Origin: Vibrio bivalvicida
GTDB taxonomy: Bacteria > Pseudomonadota > Gammaproteobacteria > Enterobacterales > Vibrionaceae
NCBI RefSeq assembly: GCF_001399455.2
Contig: NZ_LLEI02000053.1
Span: 62,001 to 126,000 of the forward strand
Length of the DNA: 64,000 nucleotides
Direction of reading: 5' to 3'
The position numbers were made by a program, and so were the translations under genes. Shown here in pieces: positions 47,752 to 56,022 of this stretch. Below the pieces are notes generated by a model. That model saw only the letters and a list, made by a program, of their open reading frames with translations, was not told the origin of the DNA and ran no database searches. Position 1 is the stretch's first letter. The number at the start of each line of letters is the position of its first letter.

Positions 47752-48033
47752 ATGGAATTGAGTCCTGTTTTTGCAAGGCGCTTGTATCTTGCACTGCTTG
47801 TTGAAAATCTAGAGCGTCCAAATGTACCCAAATTAATTGAGCAAACAGGTTGGCCACGTCGTACTATCCAAGACGTGATTAAGGCTTTACCGGGGATTGG
47901 CATTGAATTGATGTTTGTCCAAGATGGACGACGCCATAACGATGGCTATTATCAGCTATCCGATTGGGGACCTTTTGACAGTCAATGGGTTCTAGAAAGG
48001 GAGACTGACATCGCTGCAAGCCTTGGCTTTTAG
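47752..48033 (+). CDS. Small winged helix-turn-helix protein
   Basis: 93 residues. Residues 1-60 form a helix-turn-helix: FARRLYLALLVEN, then NVPKLIEQTGWPRRTIQDVIKALPGI, with a basic recognition helix (RRTIQDVI). A short wing follows (ELMFVQDGRRHNDGYYQL). It is a small DNA-binding protein conserved in Vibrio; I cannot name a target. AAGGAGATATCA gives a strong ribosome site. Single gene between yffB (divergent) and a shared terminator. Confidence 0.75.
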   Translation: MELSPVFARRLYLALLVENLERPNVPKLIEQTGWPRRTIQDVIKALPGIGIELMFVQDGRRHNDGYYQLSDWGPFDSQWVLERETDIAASLGF

Positions 48034-48051
48034 GCGAATGAATTGAATACA

Positions 48052-48079
48052 CAAACCTAGCCTTTAAACGCTAGGTTTG
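48052..48079. terminator. Terminator after the winged-helix gene
   Basis: CAAACCTAGC / GCTAGGTTTG with an eight-base loop; weak T tails, between convergent genes. Confidence 0.6.
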
Positions 48080-48082
48080 TTG

Positions 48083-48442
48083 CTATTGGTTGCTACTTTT
48101 TTCAGGACAGTTGTAGGCATTGCCCATTACCGTGAATGAGGAAATAAAATCTTGCGGTTGAACCAGATAAACAGTGTTAGCACCTAGATCAAATGCTTGA
48201 TTTTTAATGTCATTCAGAGCACCGCGCACCATCACATCATTAGGGAAGAAGATATAACTGTACCAGTGACCTTCGCTTCCCGTTACTTCTCCTAGCCACT
48301 GACAATCGTCGGCATTAAACTGAGCATCTAGGCGCAGATGTACTCCACTGGCATCTGGATCCAATTTGGCTGTTGGTGTTGAACATCCAGCGAGCACAGC
48401 AAGAGTGGCTGCGAATACAATGTATTTAGTTTTGGCCAACAT
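48083..48442 (-). CDS. DUF4156 lipoprotein
   Basis: 119-residue lipoprotein with signal peptide MLAKTKYIVFAATLAVLAGC (lipobox LAGC, Cys20). The mature domain has DDCQWLGEVTGSEGHWYSY, GALNDIKNQAFDLGANTVYL and two further Cys, the DUF4156 pattern. Function unknown; it probably sits at the outer membrane. I start at ATG 48442. It overlaps the upstream DUF2956 gene by 17 bases, so it is probably translated from the same message. Confidence 0.8.
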   Translation of the reverse strand: MLAKTKYIVFAATLAVLAGCSTPTAKLDPDASGVHLRLDAQFNADDCQWLGEVTGSEGHWYSYIFFPNDVMVRGALNDIKNQAFDLGANTVYLVQPQDFISSFTVMGNAYNCPEKSSNQ

Positions 48443-48770
48443 AGGCAATAAATCCTATCCAACTGATGACGAGTAACACCCAAGGTAATATTGAACGTTT
48501 GCTGTTGATTTCTTGGCTTTCAACTTCAGCTTGTGTGTTGTCTATGCTTACATCTTGTTCAACTCTCTTTGCCTTTTGCGCTTTTTTCTTCGCTTTATCC
48601 GCTTGTCGAGAGCGCTCTTTCTGCTGCTTTTTGTATTGGGCGATACCTTTCTCGATACCTTGAGCAATCAGCTTAGTTTGTTCTTTCGTTTGACTAGGCT
48701 TTTGAGTCGCTTTAGCGATCTTCATCGCTTCTTGTTGTGTTTCTTGAGAAGGAACCACTTTGTTTTTCAT
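48426..48770 (-). CDS. DUF2956 tail-anchored-type membrane protein
   Basis: 114 residues. A long, highly charged Lys/Gln/Glu helix (about 1-90, for example QYKKQQKERSRQADKAKKKA) is followed by a C-terminal membrane helix ILPWVLLVISWIGFIAYVG (about 94-112). This matches the DUF2956 family of Vibrionaceae; function unknown. It reads into the DUF4156 lipoprotein gene. Confidence 0.8.
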   Translation of the reverse strand: MKNKVVPSQETQQEAMKIAKATQKPSQTKEQTKLIAQGIEKGIAQYKKQQKERSRQADKAKKKAQKAKRVEQDVSIDNTQAEVESQEINSKRSILPWVLLVISWIGFIAYVGQN

Positions 48771-48854
48771 ATTGATAGGTCTTGCTAGATCAAAGATGTA
48801 TTTATCCTAACAGGATATACTTTGTCAGTAATGAACAAAAGCTTTGGAGTGCTG

Positions 48855-49385
48855 ATGAAACGAGTTTTACTCGCCAGCTTGGTAATTGTCGTACCTGTGT
48901 ATATTTGGCTTCAAGGTCAGCCACCTGCACCCATTGCAGAGCTTGAGCCGCAGCAGACTCATCAAGAGTGGATGTTGTCTTTGCAAGATCAGCTCAAACA
49001 AGATCCAAATCAAGCTGAGCTTTGGTTTCAACTCGGACATGGCTATCTCAACAATCAAGATTTTCCTTCTGCTTTGACCTGTTTTGACTATGCAGTTCGA
49101 TTAAGCCAACCACCGTCCGCCAACCAATTAGCGGCAAAAGCAACCGCCCTTTACTATGTTCATAAGCAGAGAATGACACAAGAAGTTAATTCTCTGCTTG
49201 AACAAGCGTTGCGTTTAGAACCCAATAACCTCACCGCCTTAACTTTGATTGCCAACGATCACTTTATTAGTTTTCGTTATCAGCAAGCGATTGCTACTTG
49301 GACGAAAATACTCGACTCGAATCACTCGGAACTAGATCGTGAGTCAGTGGTTCGCTCATTAAACCAAGCGAAACAGATGCTCTAA
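48855..49385 (+). CDS. nrfG: TPR protein, NrfG-like heme lyase subunit
   Basis: 176 residues. An N-terminal membrane anchor (MKRVLLASLVIVVPVYIWL), then a linker and a periplasmic TPR array: NQAELWFQLGHGYLNNQDFPSALTCFDYAVRL and further repeats to about 170. This is the architecture of NrfG, the part of the NrfEFG heme lyase that presents the NrfA C terminus for attachment of the CxxCK heme. The ATG at 48855 is chosen over two upstream starts because GGAG lies 5 bases before it. It converges on nrfA rather than following nrfF. A CcmI-like or unrelated TPR protein is the alternative. Confidence 0.65.
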   Translation: MKRVLLASLVIVVPVYIWLQGQPPAPIAELEPQQTHQEWMLSLQDQLKQDPNQAELWFQLGHGYLNNQDFPSALTCFDYAVRLSQPPSANQLAAKATALYYVHKQRMTQEVNSLLEQALRLEPNNLTALTLIANDHFISFRYQQAIATWTKILDSNHSELDRESVVRSLNQAKQML

Positions 49386-49402
49386 TGCCGTATCGTGAGG
49401 TA

Positions 49403-49433
49403 AAAAAAACCGGCGATTGATTCGCCGGTTTTT
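49403..49433. terminator. Terminator between the nrfG-like gene and nrfA
   Basis: AAAAACCGGCGA / TCGCCGGTTTTT with a short TTGAT loop; serves both convergent genes. Confidence 0.85.
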
Positions 49434-49447
49434 GTTGCTGTTAGGGG

Positions 49448-50875
49448 TTAGTATTTAGATTCGCGTTGTTCAGCGGCTTTCTTCCACTCTGGGACCACAG
49501 TTTTCAAGAAGTGCTCTTTATCAGAGTTCATCTTATCCATATCCATACCCAGTGCTTGTTGTGCAGCGGCTTTAGTCGAGATATCAGGCAGCTCTACAGG
49601 ATCTGTGATGCCTTTCTTCGCGAGTAGGCGAACAATCTTGGTGCGAGCATCTGCCGCGCGGTCTACCGCTGTACCTAATACTTCAAGTGCAACTTCTGGA
49701 GCGTGCATGTGTACACCGTGTGAGGCGATAGCGTAGTCCCAGCGCCATTGAGCGTGACGGATATCTTGAAGAATATCTTTCATCTCTTCTTCTGTCGCAC
49801 CTGCTTTCCAAGCTTCGCCTGCTTCGAAGTGAGCAGCAACAATTTGCTTCTCAGCGGTGAGCTTCATGTTGAGCACTTGGGCTTTGCGAGTAGAAACAAT
49901 GTCACGTAGCTGATCTTTTGATTGCGTATGACAATTTGCACAAGTGTCTTCGAAGCGATCAAATGGGTTACCGACTTTATGATCGGTATAGACGGTGCCA
50001 TCTTCTTTGGTCACTTTCGGCATATGACAATCAACACACGCCACTTTGTTTTTGCCATGAATACCATCACGCCATGTTTCGTAACCTGGGTGTTGCGCTT
50101 TTAACATAGGCGCTTTAGAAACTTTGTGAGTCCAATCTTTAAAGCCAAGTGCATCGTAGTACTCTTCCATATCATCGACAGTGGTGCCCATATCCCATGG
50201 GAATTTAACTGACTTGTTCGGTCCAGTGAAGTAGTACTCTACGTGGCACTGACCACAGACAGAGGCTTGTTGATCAAGGCGAGATTGTTGCTCAAAAGGT
50301 TTGTCTATCGCCTGAAACGCGCGTTCAACATAAGGTTTTGCTAACGCAAGTGCCGGCTCACCGTTCTTGAATGCTTCACTGCGAGTATCATGGCAGTCTG
50401 CACAACCAATAGGGTTGTTAATTTGGTCACCTAAACGGGCCCATTTTCCTTTAAAGTAGCCGTCTTCACCCCGTTCATCGATTACGCGACCTACGTCAGG
50501 GCTTTTACAGCTCCAACATGCCATTGGCATCGGGCCGGAGTTTTCATCTTGCGGCGCACCTGTACGCAGTGTTTGGCGCACATCATCAACGGCGTAAAAG
50601 TGGCCACGAGCCTTGTTGTAATCTTTAGCAAATCCATACCCAGCCCACAAAATCACCATATTTGGATCTTCTGCAAGTGCGTCTTCAATATGTTCGCTTT
50701 CTGAGGTGGCTTTCCAAGAATGGTATTGATCAGGGTGCTGTTGCTCATACGCATCGTTGCGAGGATCAATTAAGCCTTTATCTTCGGATGCAGCAAAGCT
50801 TGCGACACTCATCAGTGAAGTGGCCACAATTGCTAATGCTGCAGCGGATTTTGGTATCCAATGCAATTTATTCAC
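49448..50875 (-). CDS. nrfA: Cytochrome c552, ammonia-forming nitrite reductase
   Basis: Periplasmic pentaheme enzyme that reduces nitrite to ammonium with six electrons. 475 residues with a signal peptide of about 28 (ending SVASFAA). The catalytic heme site is the special CWSCK (PMACWSCKSPDVGR), followed by CADCHD, CGQCHVEYYF, CVDCHMPKV and CANCHTQ, five hemes in all. WAGYGFAKDYNKARGH and SHGVHMHAPEVALE are family blocks, the latter providing a distal heme His. Divergent from nrfBCD; the 476 bp between them holds FNR- and NarP-like sites. Confidence 0.97.
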   Translation of the reverse strand: MNKLHWIPKSAAALAIVATSLMSVASFAASEDKGLIDPRNDAYEQQHPDQYHSWKATSESEHIEDALAEDPNMVILWAGYGFAKDYNKARGHFYAVDDVRQTLRTGAPQDENSGPMPMACWSCKSPDVGRVIDERGEDGYFKGKWARLGDQINNPIGCADCHDTRSEAFKNGEPALALAKPYVERAFQAIDKPFEQQSRLDQQASVCGQCHVEYYFTGPNKSVKFPWDMGTTVDDMEEYYDALGFKDWTHKVSKAPMLKAQHPGYETWRDGIHGKNKVACVDCHMPKVTKEDGTVYTDHKVGNPFDRFEDTCANCHTQSKDQLRDIVSTRKAQVLNMKLTAEKQIVAAHFEAGEAWKAGATEEEMKDILQDIRHAQWRWDYAIASHGVHMHAPEVALEVLGTAVDRAADARTKIVRLLAKKGITDPVELPDISTKAAAQQALGMDMDKMNSDKEHFLKTVVPEWKKAAEQRESKY

Positions 50876-51005
50876 AGTGCTATCTCCGTATTCTGTTTTT
50901 TATTAGCAGCGTTGTGAACTGGCTATATTCCAAACTAAGAATTGGAGAACTGAAATATATTGTAATAAATAGAAATAAAATAAATAACTTAGTAATAGTA
51001 CTTAA

Positions 51006-51019
51006 TTGTTCAAGATCAA
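51006..51019. promoter_or_regulatory. FNR-like binding site
   Basis: TTGTT-CAAG-ATCAA matches TTGAT-N4-ATCAA at 9 of 10 positions. FNR activation of nrf is established in E. coli and the site lies where nrfA activation would need it. Confidence 0.6.
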
Positions 51020-51055
51020 TTTTAGCAAGTGATCCAGTTCAAATTCACCTAGCTA

Positions 51056-51071
51056 TACCCCTTTAGGGTTA
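51056..51071. promoter_or_regulatory. NarP/NarL-like 7-2-7 heptamer pair
   Basis: TACCCCT-TT-AGGGTTA. The first heptamer fits TACYYMT; the second is its inverted partner with one mismatch. Nitrate/nitrite-responsive NarP uses this spacing in E. coli. Confidence 0.5.
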
Positions 51072-51351
51072 GTTGGTGTGTGTCTGTATAAGAAATGAAA
51101 ACTGTTATCATCAATAACTTACAATATTGCCCTTTATATTGATAGGGTGATTAAGATCGAATTTTGAACAGTTTTGCCTACCCCTTTAGTGTAGGCGTTG
51201 TAATATATAATTTATTAGCGTTGTGGCTTTTCCAAAATAAGAATTGATCTCATTTGATGTGCTTTGAGCGCATTGAAGGATTTTAATTTTTAACCGTATT
51301 TTTAATTTGTTGATTGTTTTACGAATTAGTACGGAATAAGGAAAGGATAAT

Positions 51352-51945
51352 ATGGGCAATATAAAGTTGGCCATAGTCATAATGCTTAAGTCACTTCTAG
51401 CATTTTGCCTCTATGGTTATTCTCTTCATGCCGTAGCCGACACTTCAACTGTGCAGTCTGAAGACAAATCCGCACGTCATGAAGTCACGCTTATCCGTGA
51501 CAAGGATTATAAGTGTATCCAATGTCATAAGGATTCGCAGCAGACCATCCATCAAACGCACACCACTGAGAAATTTGAGCAGATCGGCAAAACGCTGAAC
51601 TGTACCACCTGTCACGGAAACATCGGGCCTGACCATCGTGAAGGGGCGCCAGTAGTGACTAAGTACGCGCCAGCTCAATCACAGATGGGAAGCGACAAGG
51701 TGCAAATGCCGCATCAGGGAATACTTGATGCAAATAGCCAGTGTACCAACTGTCATACTTCAGAGCGGTTACATAAAGCGAGCTGGACGCATGACGTGCA
51801 TGCCAAAAATCTTACCTGTTCAAATTGCCACAATGTTCACGCTGAGAAGAAATCAAAAATTCTTAGTCTAGAACGTAAGGACAAAATCAAGATGTGCGTG
51901 GACTGTCACTCGGATATCACCCAGCTAAAAGAAGAGGAGAAGTAG
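51352..51945 (+). CDS. nrfB: Pentaheme cytochrome NrfB
   Basis: Periplasmic electron donor to NrfA. 197 residues with an N-terminal signal peptide (cleavage near LHAVADT). Exactly five CxxCH motifs are present: CIQCH, CTTCH, CTNCH, CSNCH and CVDCH, the NrfB count. First gene of nrfBCDE-dsbE-nrfF; nrfC starts one base after its stop. Confidence 0.95.
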   Translation: MGNIKLAIVIMLKSLLAFCLYGYSLHAVADTSTVQSEDKSARHEVTLIRDKDYKCIQCHKDSQQTIHQTHTTEKFEQIGKTLNCTTCHGNIGPDHREGAPVVTKYAPAQSQMGSDKVQMPHQGILDANSQCTNCHTSERLHKASWTHDVHAKNLTCSNCHNVHAEKKSKILSLERKDKIKMCVDCHSDITQLKEEEK

Positions 51946-51946
51946 T

Positions 51947-52633
51947 ATGAGTTGCTCAAGACGAAACTTCTTAACTGGCGTAGGCGCAGTGATTTTTACC
52001 ACTGGGGTTGCTGGTACCGCTGTCATCAGTAGTCGAAAAACGTTGGCTAATGTTGGACAAGATGGCAACAAACTCTACGGAATGGTTCATGACGAAACGG
52101 CCTGCATCGGCTGTACCGCTTGTACGGATGCTTGTCGCGACGTTAACAAGGTTCCTGAAGGCGTATCGCGCCTTGAAATTATACGCAGTGAGCCACAGGG
52201 AGAATTCCCGAATGTTGATTACCGTTTTACTCGCAAATCTTGTCAACATTGTGAAAACCCACCTTGTGTCTATGTGTGCCCAACAGGTGCGGCGTACAAA
52301 GATGAGAAAACAGGTATTGTTGATGTCCATAAAGAAAAATGTGTCGGCTGTGGCTACTGTTTAGCCGCTTGTCCGTATCAAGTGCGTTTCTTTAACCCTG
52401 AAGATCACTCGGCTGATAAATGTAACTTCTGCCGCGATACCAACCTTGCTAATGGCAAGTTGCCTGCTTGTGTAGAGTCTTGCCCAACTAAGGCACTGAT
52501 ATTTGGTGACCTCAACGATCCAAATAGTGAAATTAACCAAGTGCTAAACAGCGAAGTCGTTTATCGAGACAAGGCACACTTAGGCACTAAGCCTAAATTG
52601 TACAAAGTGCCTCATCAGAAAGGGGAGGTTTGA
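51947..52633 (+). CDS. nrfC: 4Fe-4S ferredoxin-type subunit NrfC
   Basis: Periplasmic iron-sulfur protein that carries electrons from quinol-oxidising NrfD to NrfB. 228 residues. A twin-arginine signal SRRNFLTGVGAV at 4-15 means export as a folded protein. Sixteen cysteines in four groups: CIGCTACTDACRD, CQHCENPPCVYVCP, CVGCGYCLAACPY and CNFCRDTNL with PACVESCPTKA, enough for four [4Fe-4S] clusters. Confidence 0.95.
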   Translation: MSCSRRNFLTGVGAVIFTTGVAGTAVISSRKTLANVGQDGNKLYGMVHDETACIGCTACTDACRDVNKVPEGVSRLEIIRSEPQGEFPNVDYRFTRKSCQHCENPPCVYVCPTGAAYKDEKTGIVDVHKEKCVGCGYCLAACPYQVRFFNPEDHSADKCNFCRDTNLANGKLPACVESCPTKALIFGDLNDPNSEINQVLNSEVVYRDKAHLGTKPKLYKVPHQKGEV

Positions 52634-52635
52634 TC

Positions 52636-53607
52636 ATGAATGGTTTTGAAAGTGCATTCCAGTTTGACTCTCTGGTGTGGGATTGGATTATCGCGGTTTA
52701 CTTGTTTCTGGCAGGTATGTCCGCTGGTGCAGTGATGATCGCACTTTACCTGCGACGTAAAGTGATTGAGGGAGATCCTGCTAATAACGGTATCTTGAAG
52801 GCAATGGCCTGGCTCGCACCGTTTGGTATCATCTCAGGTCTAACGATCTTGATTTTCCACCTTACCAAACCTTTGGAGTTCTGGAAGATCATGATTTACT
52901 TCAATATGAACTCCGTGATGTCGATGGGGGTTATCCTATTTCAGGTCTACATGATCGTGTTGTTTATCTGGATTGGCATTCTGTTCCGTCATCAAGTTAT
53001 CAATTTTGCTGAAGGTAGACTACCTAGCAAGTTGCTCGATTTTGTCGATGGATTCTTGATTAAATCAGGTAAATACAACAATGCTATTGAACTCTTTTTA
53101 GGCTTCCTTGCGGTTGTTCTTGCTGCTTATACTGGCTTCCTACTTTCAGCATTGAAAACATACCCAATGCTGAACAATCCAGTGTTGCCGATTTTGTTCT
53201 TGTTCTCCAGCCTTTCATCTGGAGCGGCTGCTTGTTTGATGTTTGGCATTTTAGTGTTCAAAGAGTCAGCGACAAGTCCAAGTGTTTCTTGGGTGCATAG
53301 TTTCGAGCGTCCGGTTGTGATGTTTGAATTGTTCGTTTTGGTGACCTTCTTTACTGGGCTTATTTTTAGTGGTGGTCAGAATGAAGTCGCTGCTTGGAAT
53401 GCGATCGGTGGTGGTTTTTGGTCGAACTGGTTCTGGTTTGGGGTAGTATTAATCGGCATGCTTTTACCTTTGACGCTAAATGCGGTTGCGCCAAAAGAGA
53501 CGCGTCATAATGGTGGGTATATCTTTATGGTGACCACCTTAAGCTTGGTCGGTGTACTTATGTTACGAACCTTTATCCTCTATGCAGGCCAGATGACGGT
53601 AGTGTAA
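52636..53607 (+). CDS. nrfD: Quinol-oxidising membrane subunit NrfD
   Basis: NrfD/PsrC-family integral membrane protein of 323 residues with about eight helices; takes electrons from menaquinol and passes them to NrfC. It opens MNGFESAFQFDSLVWDWIIAVYLFLAGMSAG, shown in part, with the conserved Trp and Gly residues of the first helix. I use the ATG at 52636, seven bases after GGAGG; a TTG two codons earlier overlaps the nrfC stop. Confidence 0.93.
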   Translation: MNGFESAFQFDSLVWDWIIAVYLFLAGMSAGAVMIALYLRRKVIEGDPANNGILKAMAWLAPFGIISGLTILIFHLTKPLEFWKIMIYFNMNSVMSMGVILFQVYMIVLFIWIGILFRHQVINFAEGRLPSKLLDFVDGFLIKSGKYNNAIELFLGFLAVVLAAYTGFLLSALKTYPMLNNPVLPILFLFSSLSSGAAACLMFGILVFKESATSPSVSWVHSFERPVVMFELFVLVTFFTGLIFSGGQNEVAAWNAIGGGFWSNWFWFGVVLIGMLLPLTLNAVAPKETRHNGGYIFMVTTLSLVGVLMLRTFILYAGQMTVV

Positions 53608-53609
53608 GT

Positions 53610-55505
53610 ATGGTCGGAGAGCTAGGGCACTTTGCATTAGTCTGGGTCGCGGTTTCAAGTTCGCTTATCTCGGCGGCTTATGTATGGAACAGATGGCAAA
53701 AGCGAAGTGCCGCTCTCTCTTTATCATTGTTAGCAAGGCTTAATGGCGTTGTTGCGTCGTTAAGCCTTGTCCTTCTTGGCTACCTATTTGTTAGTGATCA
53801 GTTCCAGTTTAACTATGTCGCCTCTCACTCAAACACTGCGCTGCCTGATTTCTTCAAAATTGCCGCGGTGTGGGGAGGACACGAAGGGTCGATGCTGTTT
53901 TGGGTGTTCACTTTAGCGATCTGGTCGGCCTGCATCTCTTTTGTTCAACAGACTTCTAAAAAATACCTCGATGACGTGCTGTGGGTAATGCAATTGTTTA
54001 TCGCTGCGTTTGCTTGGTTCACTCTGATCGCTTCCAATCCATTCTCTTATGCTGAAGTTTGGTTAGAGCAAGGTCGAGACCTCAATCCAATGCTGCAAGA
54101 CATCGGATTGATCTTCCATCCACCGCTGCTTTATCTGGGTTACATCGGGTTTTCTACCGTGTTGGCATTTGCACTCGCTGCGCTGATGCAAGAAACGTTC
54201 GTTGATGACTGGGTAAAGCTCGCGGCACCTTGGGCAATATCTGCGTGGGCGTTTTTGACGCTGGGCATTTTGGTGGGTTCATGGTGGGCCTATAATGAAC
54301 TAGGCTGGGGAGGCTGGTGGTTTTGGGATCCTGTTGAAAATGCGTCACTTCTGCCGTGGTTAACAGGGACTGCATTACTGCACGCTTTACTTGCAGCTAA
54401 CCGCTATCAACAGCAGCGAAGAACTGCACTGGCGCTAGCATTGGTGACTTTTAGCCTGAGTATTCTAGGCACTTTTATTGTGCGCTCTGGCGTACTGACA
54501 TCAGTACACGCTTTTGCGGTGGATCCTGGAAAAGGGCTTGCTCTGTTAGCGATTCTCGCCGTGACCTTGATTGGTTCATTTGCCTTGCTGTTTGAGCGAG
54601 GCGAGGCAATCAAGAGTCAACATGTTCAATCGCTCTTTGGGCGCAGCTATCTCGCCATCGCTTCTGTCGGCATGCTTGCGGTGGCGGCGTTTACTGTTTT
54701 TCTCGGTACTTTCTATCCTATGGTGTATGAACTTGTAGGGTTAGGCTCGGTGTCGGTTGGCGCTCCTTACTTTAATACCTTGTTCCTACCTTTAGTTCTG
54801 CTTGCTCTCATTGGTATGGGGTTGGTTCCATTACTCAAGTGGCATAAAGGCAGTCACTATTCCAAACAGCAGATCATTTTGATGTTTCTCACCTCTATGC
54901 TTACCGGCACGGTGGTGTATTGGCTGCAAGATATGTGGTTCTCGCTGTCCACCTCGATGGTATGGGGGTTAGGGGCCTGGGTGATAATCAGTCATCTACT
55001 ATTGGTAGTGAAGCAGCAAAAGCTAACCTTTATGGTGCTTGCTCACATTGGTCTGGCGACAAGCAGTATTGGTGCAGTAATGAATGCAGAACACTCTTTC
55101 GAAGTGAACCATAAAATGACAGCGGGCAGCTCTTTAGAATTTGGCGAGTGGCAAGTTGAGCACCTTGATACTCATTGGGTTATCGGCCCTAACTATACAG
55201 CAGAACAGGCGGAGTTGAGATTCTCCTCAGAACAGCGAAGCTTTACTCTGATACCAGAGCGTCGTCATTATCCTGTTCGGGTGATGAATATGAGTGAGCC
55301 TGCGATCCAACCATTTTGGCATGGTGATTACTATGTGACGCTGGGCAGTAAAGTTGATGCTGATTCTTATGCGGTCAAGATCCAATATAAGGCGTATATC
55401 AGTTGGATTTGGGGCGGGGCGCTAGTCGCTATGCTCGGTGCTGTGTTACCTTTTCTCTCTCGTCGACGAAAGGAAGTGGCTCATGGTTTTATCAAGCAAG
55501 CATAA
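53610..55505 (+). CDS. nrfE: Heme lyase subunit NrfE (CcmF family)
   Basis: Large membrane protein that, with NrfF and NrfG, attaches the special NrfA heme. 631 residues and many membrane helices. The tryptophan-rich WWD domain (ELGWGGWWFWDPVENASLLPW) is near residues 230-250, with conserved His residues in flanking loops (GGHEGSMLFW, HPPLLYLGY, VHAFAVDP). Closely related to CcmF, but the nrf context argues for NrfE. It overlaps the DsbE-like gene by 23 bases. Confidence 0.92.
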   Translation: MVGELGHFALVWVAVSSSLISAAYVWNRWQKRSAALSLSLLARLNGVVASLSLVLLGYLFVSDQFQFNYVASHSNTALPDFFKIAAVWGGHEGSMLFWVFTLAIWSACISFVQQTSKKYLDDVLWVMQLFIAAFAWFTLIASNPFSYAEVWLEQGRDLNPMLQDIGLIFHPPLLYLGYIGFSTVLAFALAALMQETFVDDWVKLAAPWAISAWAFLTLGILVGSWWAYNELGWGGWWFWDPVENASLLPWLTGTALLHALLAANRYQQQRRTALALALVTFSLSILGTFIVRSGVLTSVHAFAVDPGKGLALLAILAVTLIGSFALLFERGEAIKSQHVQSLFGRSYLAIASVGMLAVAAFTVFLGTFYPMVYELVGLGSVSVGAPYFNTLFLPLVLLALIGMGLVPLLKWHKGSHYSKQQIILMFLTSMLTGTVVYWLQDMWFSLSTSMVWGLGAWVIISHLLLVVKQQKLTFMVLAHIGLATSSIGAVMNAEHSFEVNHKMTAGSSLEFGEWQVEHLDTHWVIGPNYTAEQAELRFSSEQRSFTLIPERRHYPVRVMNMSEPAIQPFWHGDYYVTLGSKVDADSYAVKIQYKAYISWIWGGALVAMLGAVLPFLSRRRKEVAHGFIKQA

Positions 55506-56022
55506 AATTACCCTGTTTACCGTGGTTTTATTGGGTTTTATTGGCTTTCTTGTCGCAGGGCTTAACACACAGCAGTTTGGTCCAGCCTCTCAGCCCGTGG
55601 TTAGGCAGTTTCCAACACAATCGATAGCGTTGCTTATGAAGCAGGAACAAGCGCAAAGCACACAGCTATTGCGCCATAAATATCAGCTAGTGAATGTATG
55701 GGCATCGTGGTGTGGCGTATGTCGTAAAGAACATGCTTACCTCAATCAGCTAGCGAAACTCGGCATTCCTATCATTGGATTAAATTACCGTGATCAACGC
55801 TCAGGTGCGGTAAATTATCTTGGACAGCTTGGTAATCCCTATAGTGAAGTCATGTTCGACCCCAAAGGCGTACTCTCTCTAGATCTCGGAGTAGTAGGAA
55901 CGCCAGAAACTTACCTCGTCGATCAAAATGGGGCGATTGTTTATAAACATCTCGGCGTACTGAATCAAAAAGTATGGGACAAGCATTTTTCTGACTTCTT
56001 TGATAGTGGGGCGAACTCATGA
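55483..56022 (+). CDS. DsbE/CcmG-type thiol:disulfide interchange protein
   Basis: 179 residues. One N-terminal membrane anchor (TLFVVLLGFIGFLVAGL-like stretch at about 10-27) and a periplasmic thioredoxin domain with active site WASWCGVCRKE (Cys77, Cys80) and the cis-Pro in VVGTPETYLVD. It keeps apo-cytochrome cysteines reduced for heme ligation. It sits between nrfE and nrfF, an nrf-dedicated copy. The start at 55483 has AGGAAG six bases upstream, inside the end of nrfE. Confidence 0.92.
   Translation: MVLSSKHKITLFTVVLLGFIGFLVAGLNTQQFGPASQPVVRQFPTQSIALLMKQEQAQSTQLLRHKYQLVNVWASWCGVCRKEHAYLNQLAKLGIPIIGLNYRDQRSGAVNYLGQLGNPYSEVMFDPKGVLSLDLGVVGTPETYLVDQNGAIVYKHLGVLNQKVWDKHFSDFFDSGANS

Larger units (their letters stand above)
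50876..51351. promoter_or_regulatory. Divergent nrfA / nrfB control region
   Basis: 476 AT-rich bases with no convincing gene. It holds an FNR-like site (51006-51019), a NarP/NarL-like 7-2-7 palindrome (51056-51071) and a second TACCCCTTTAG copy (51179-51189) inside a GCCTAC / GTAGGC inverted repeat. An FNR site centred at 51012.5 would activate nrfA if the RNA starts near 50971. Control of the nrfB side is less clear; its ATG has AAGGATAAT upstream. Confidence 0.7.

Noticed and set aside
51241..51265. Second FNR-type site, TTGATCTCATTTGAT, near nrfB
   Set aside because: It is a direct repeat of TTGAT, not an inverted one; the right half matches ATCAA at only two of five positions.
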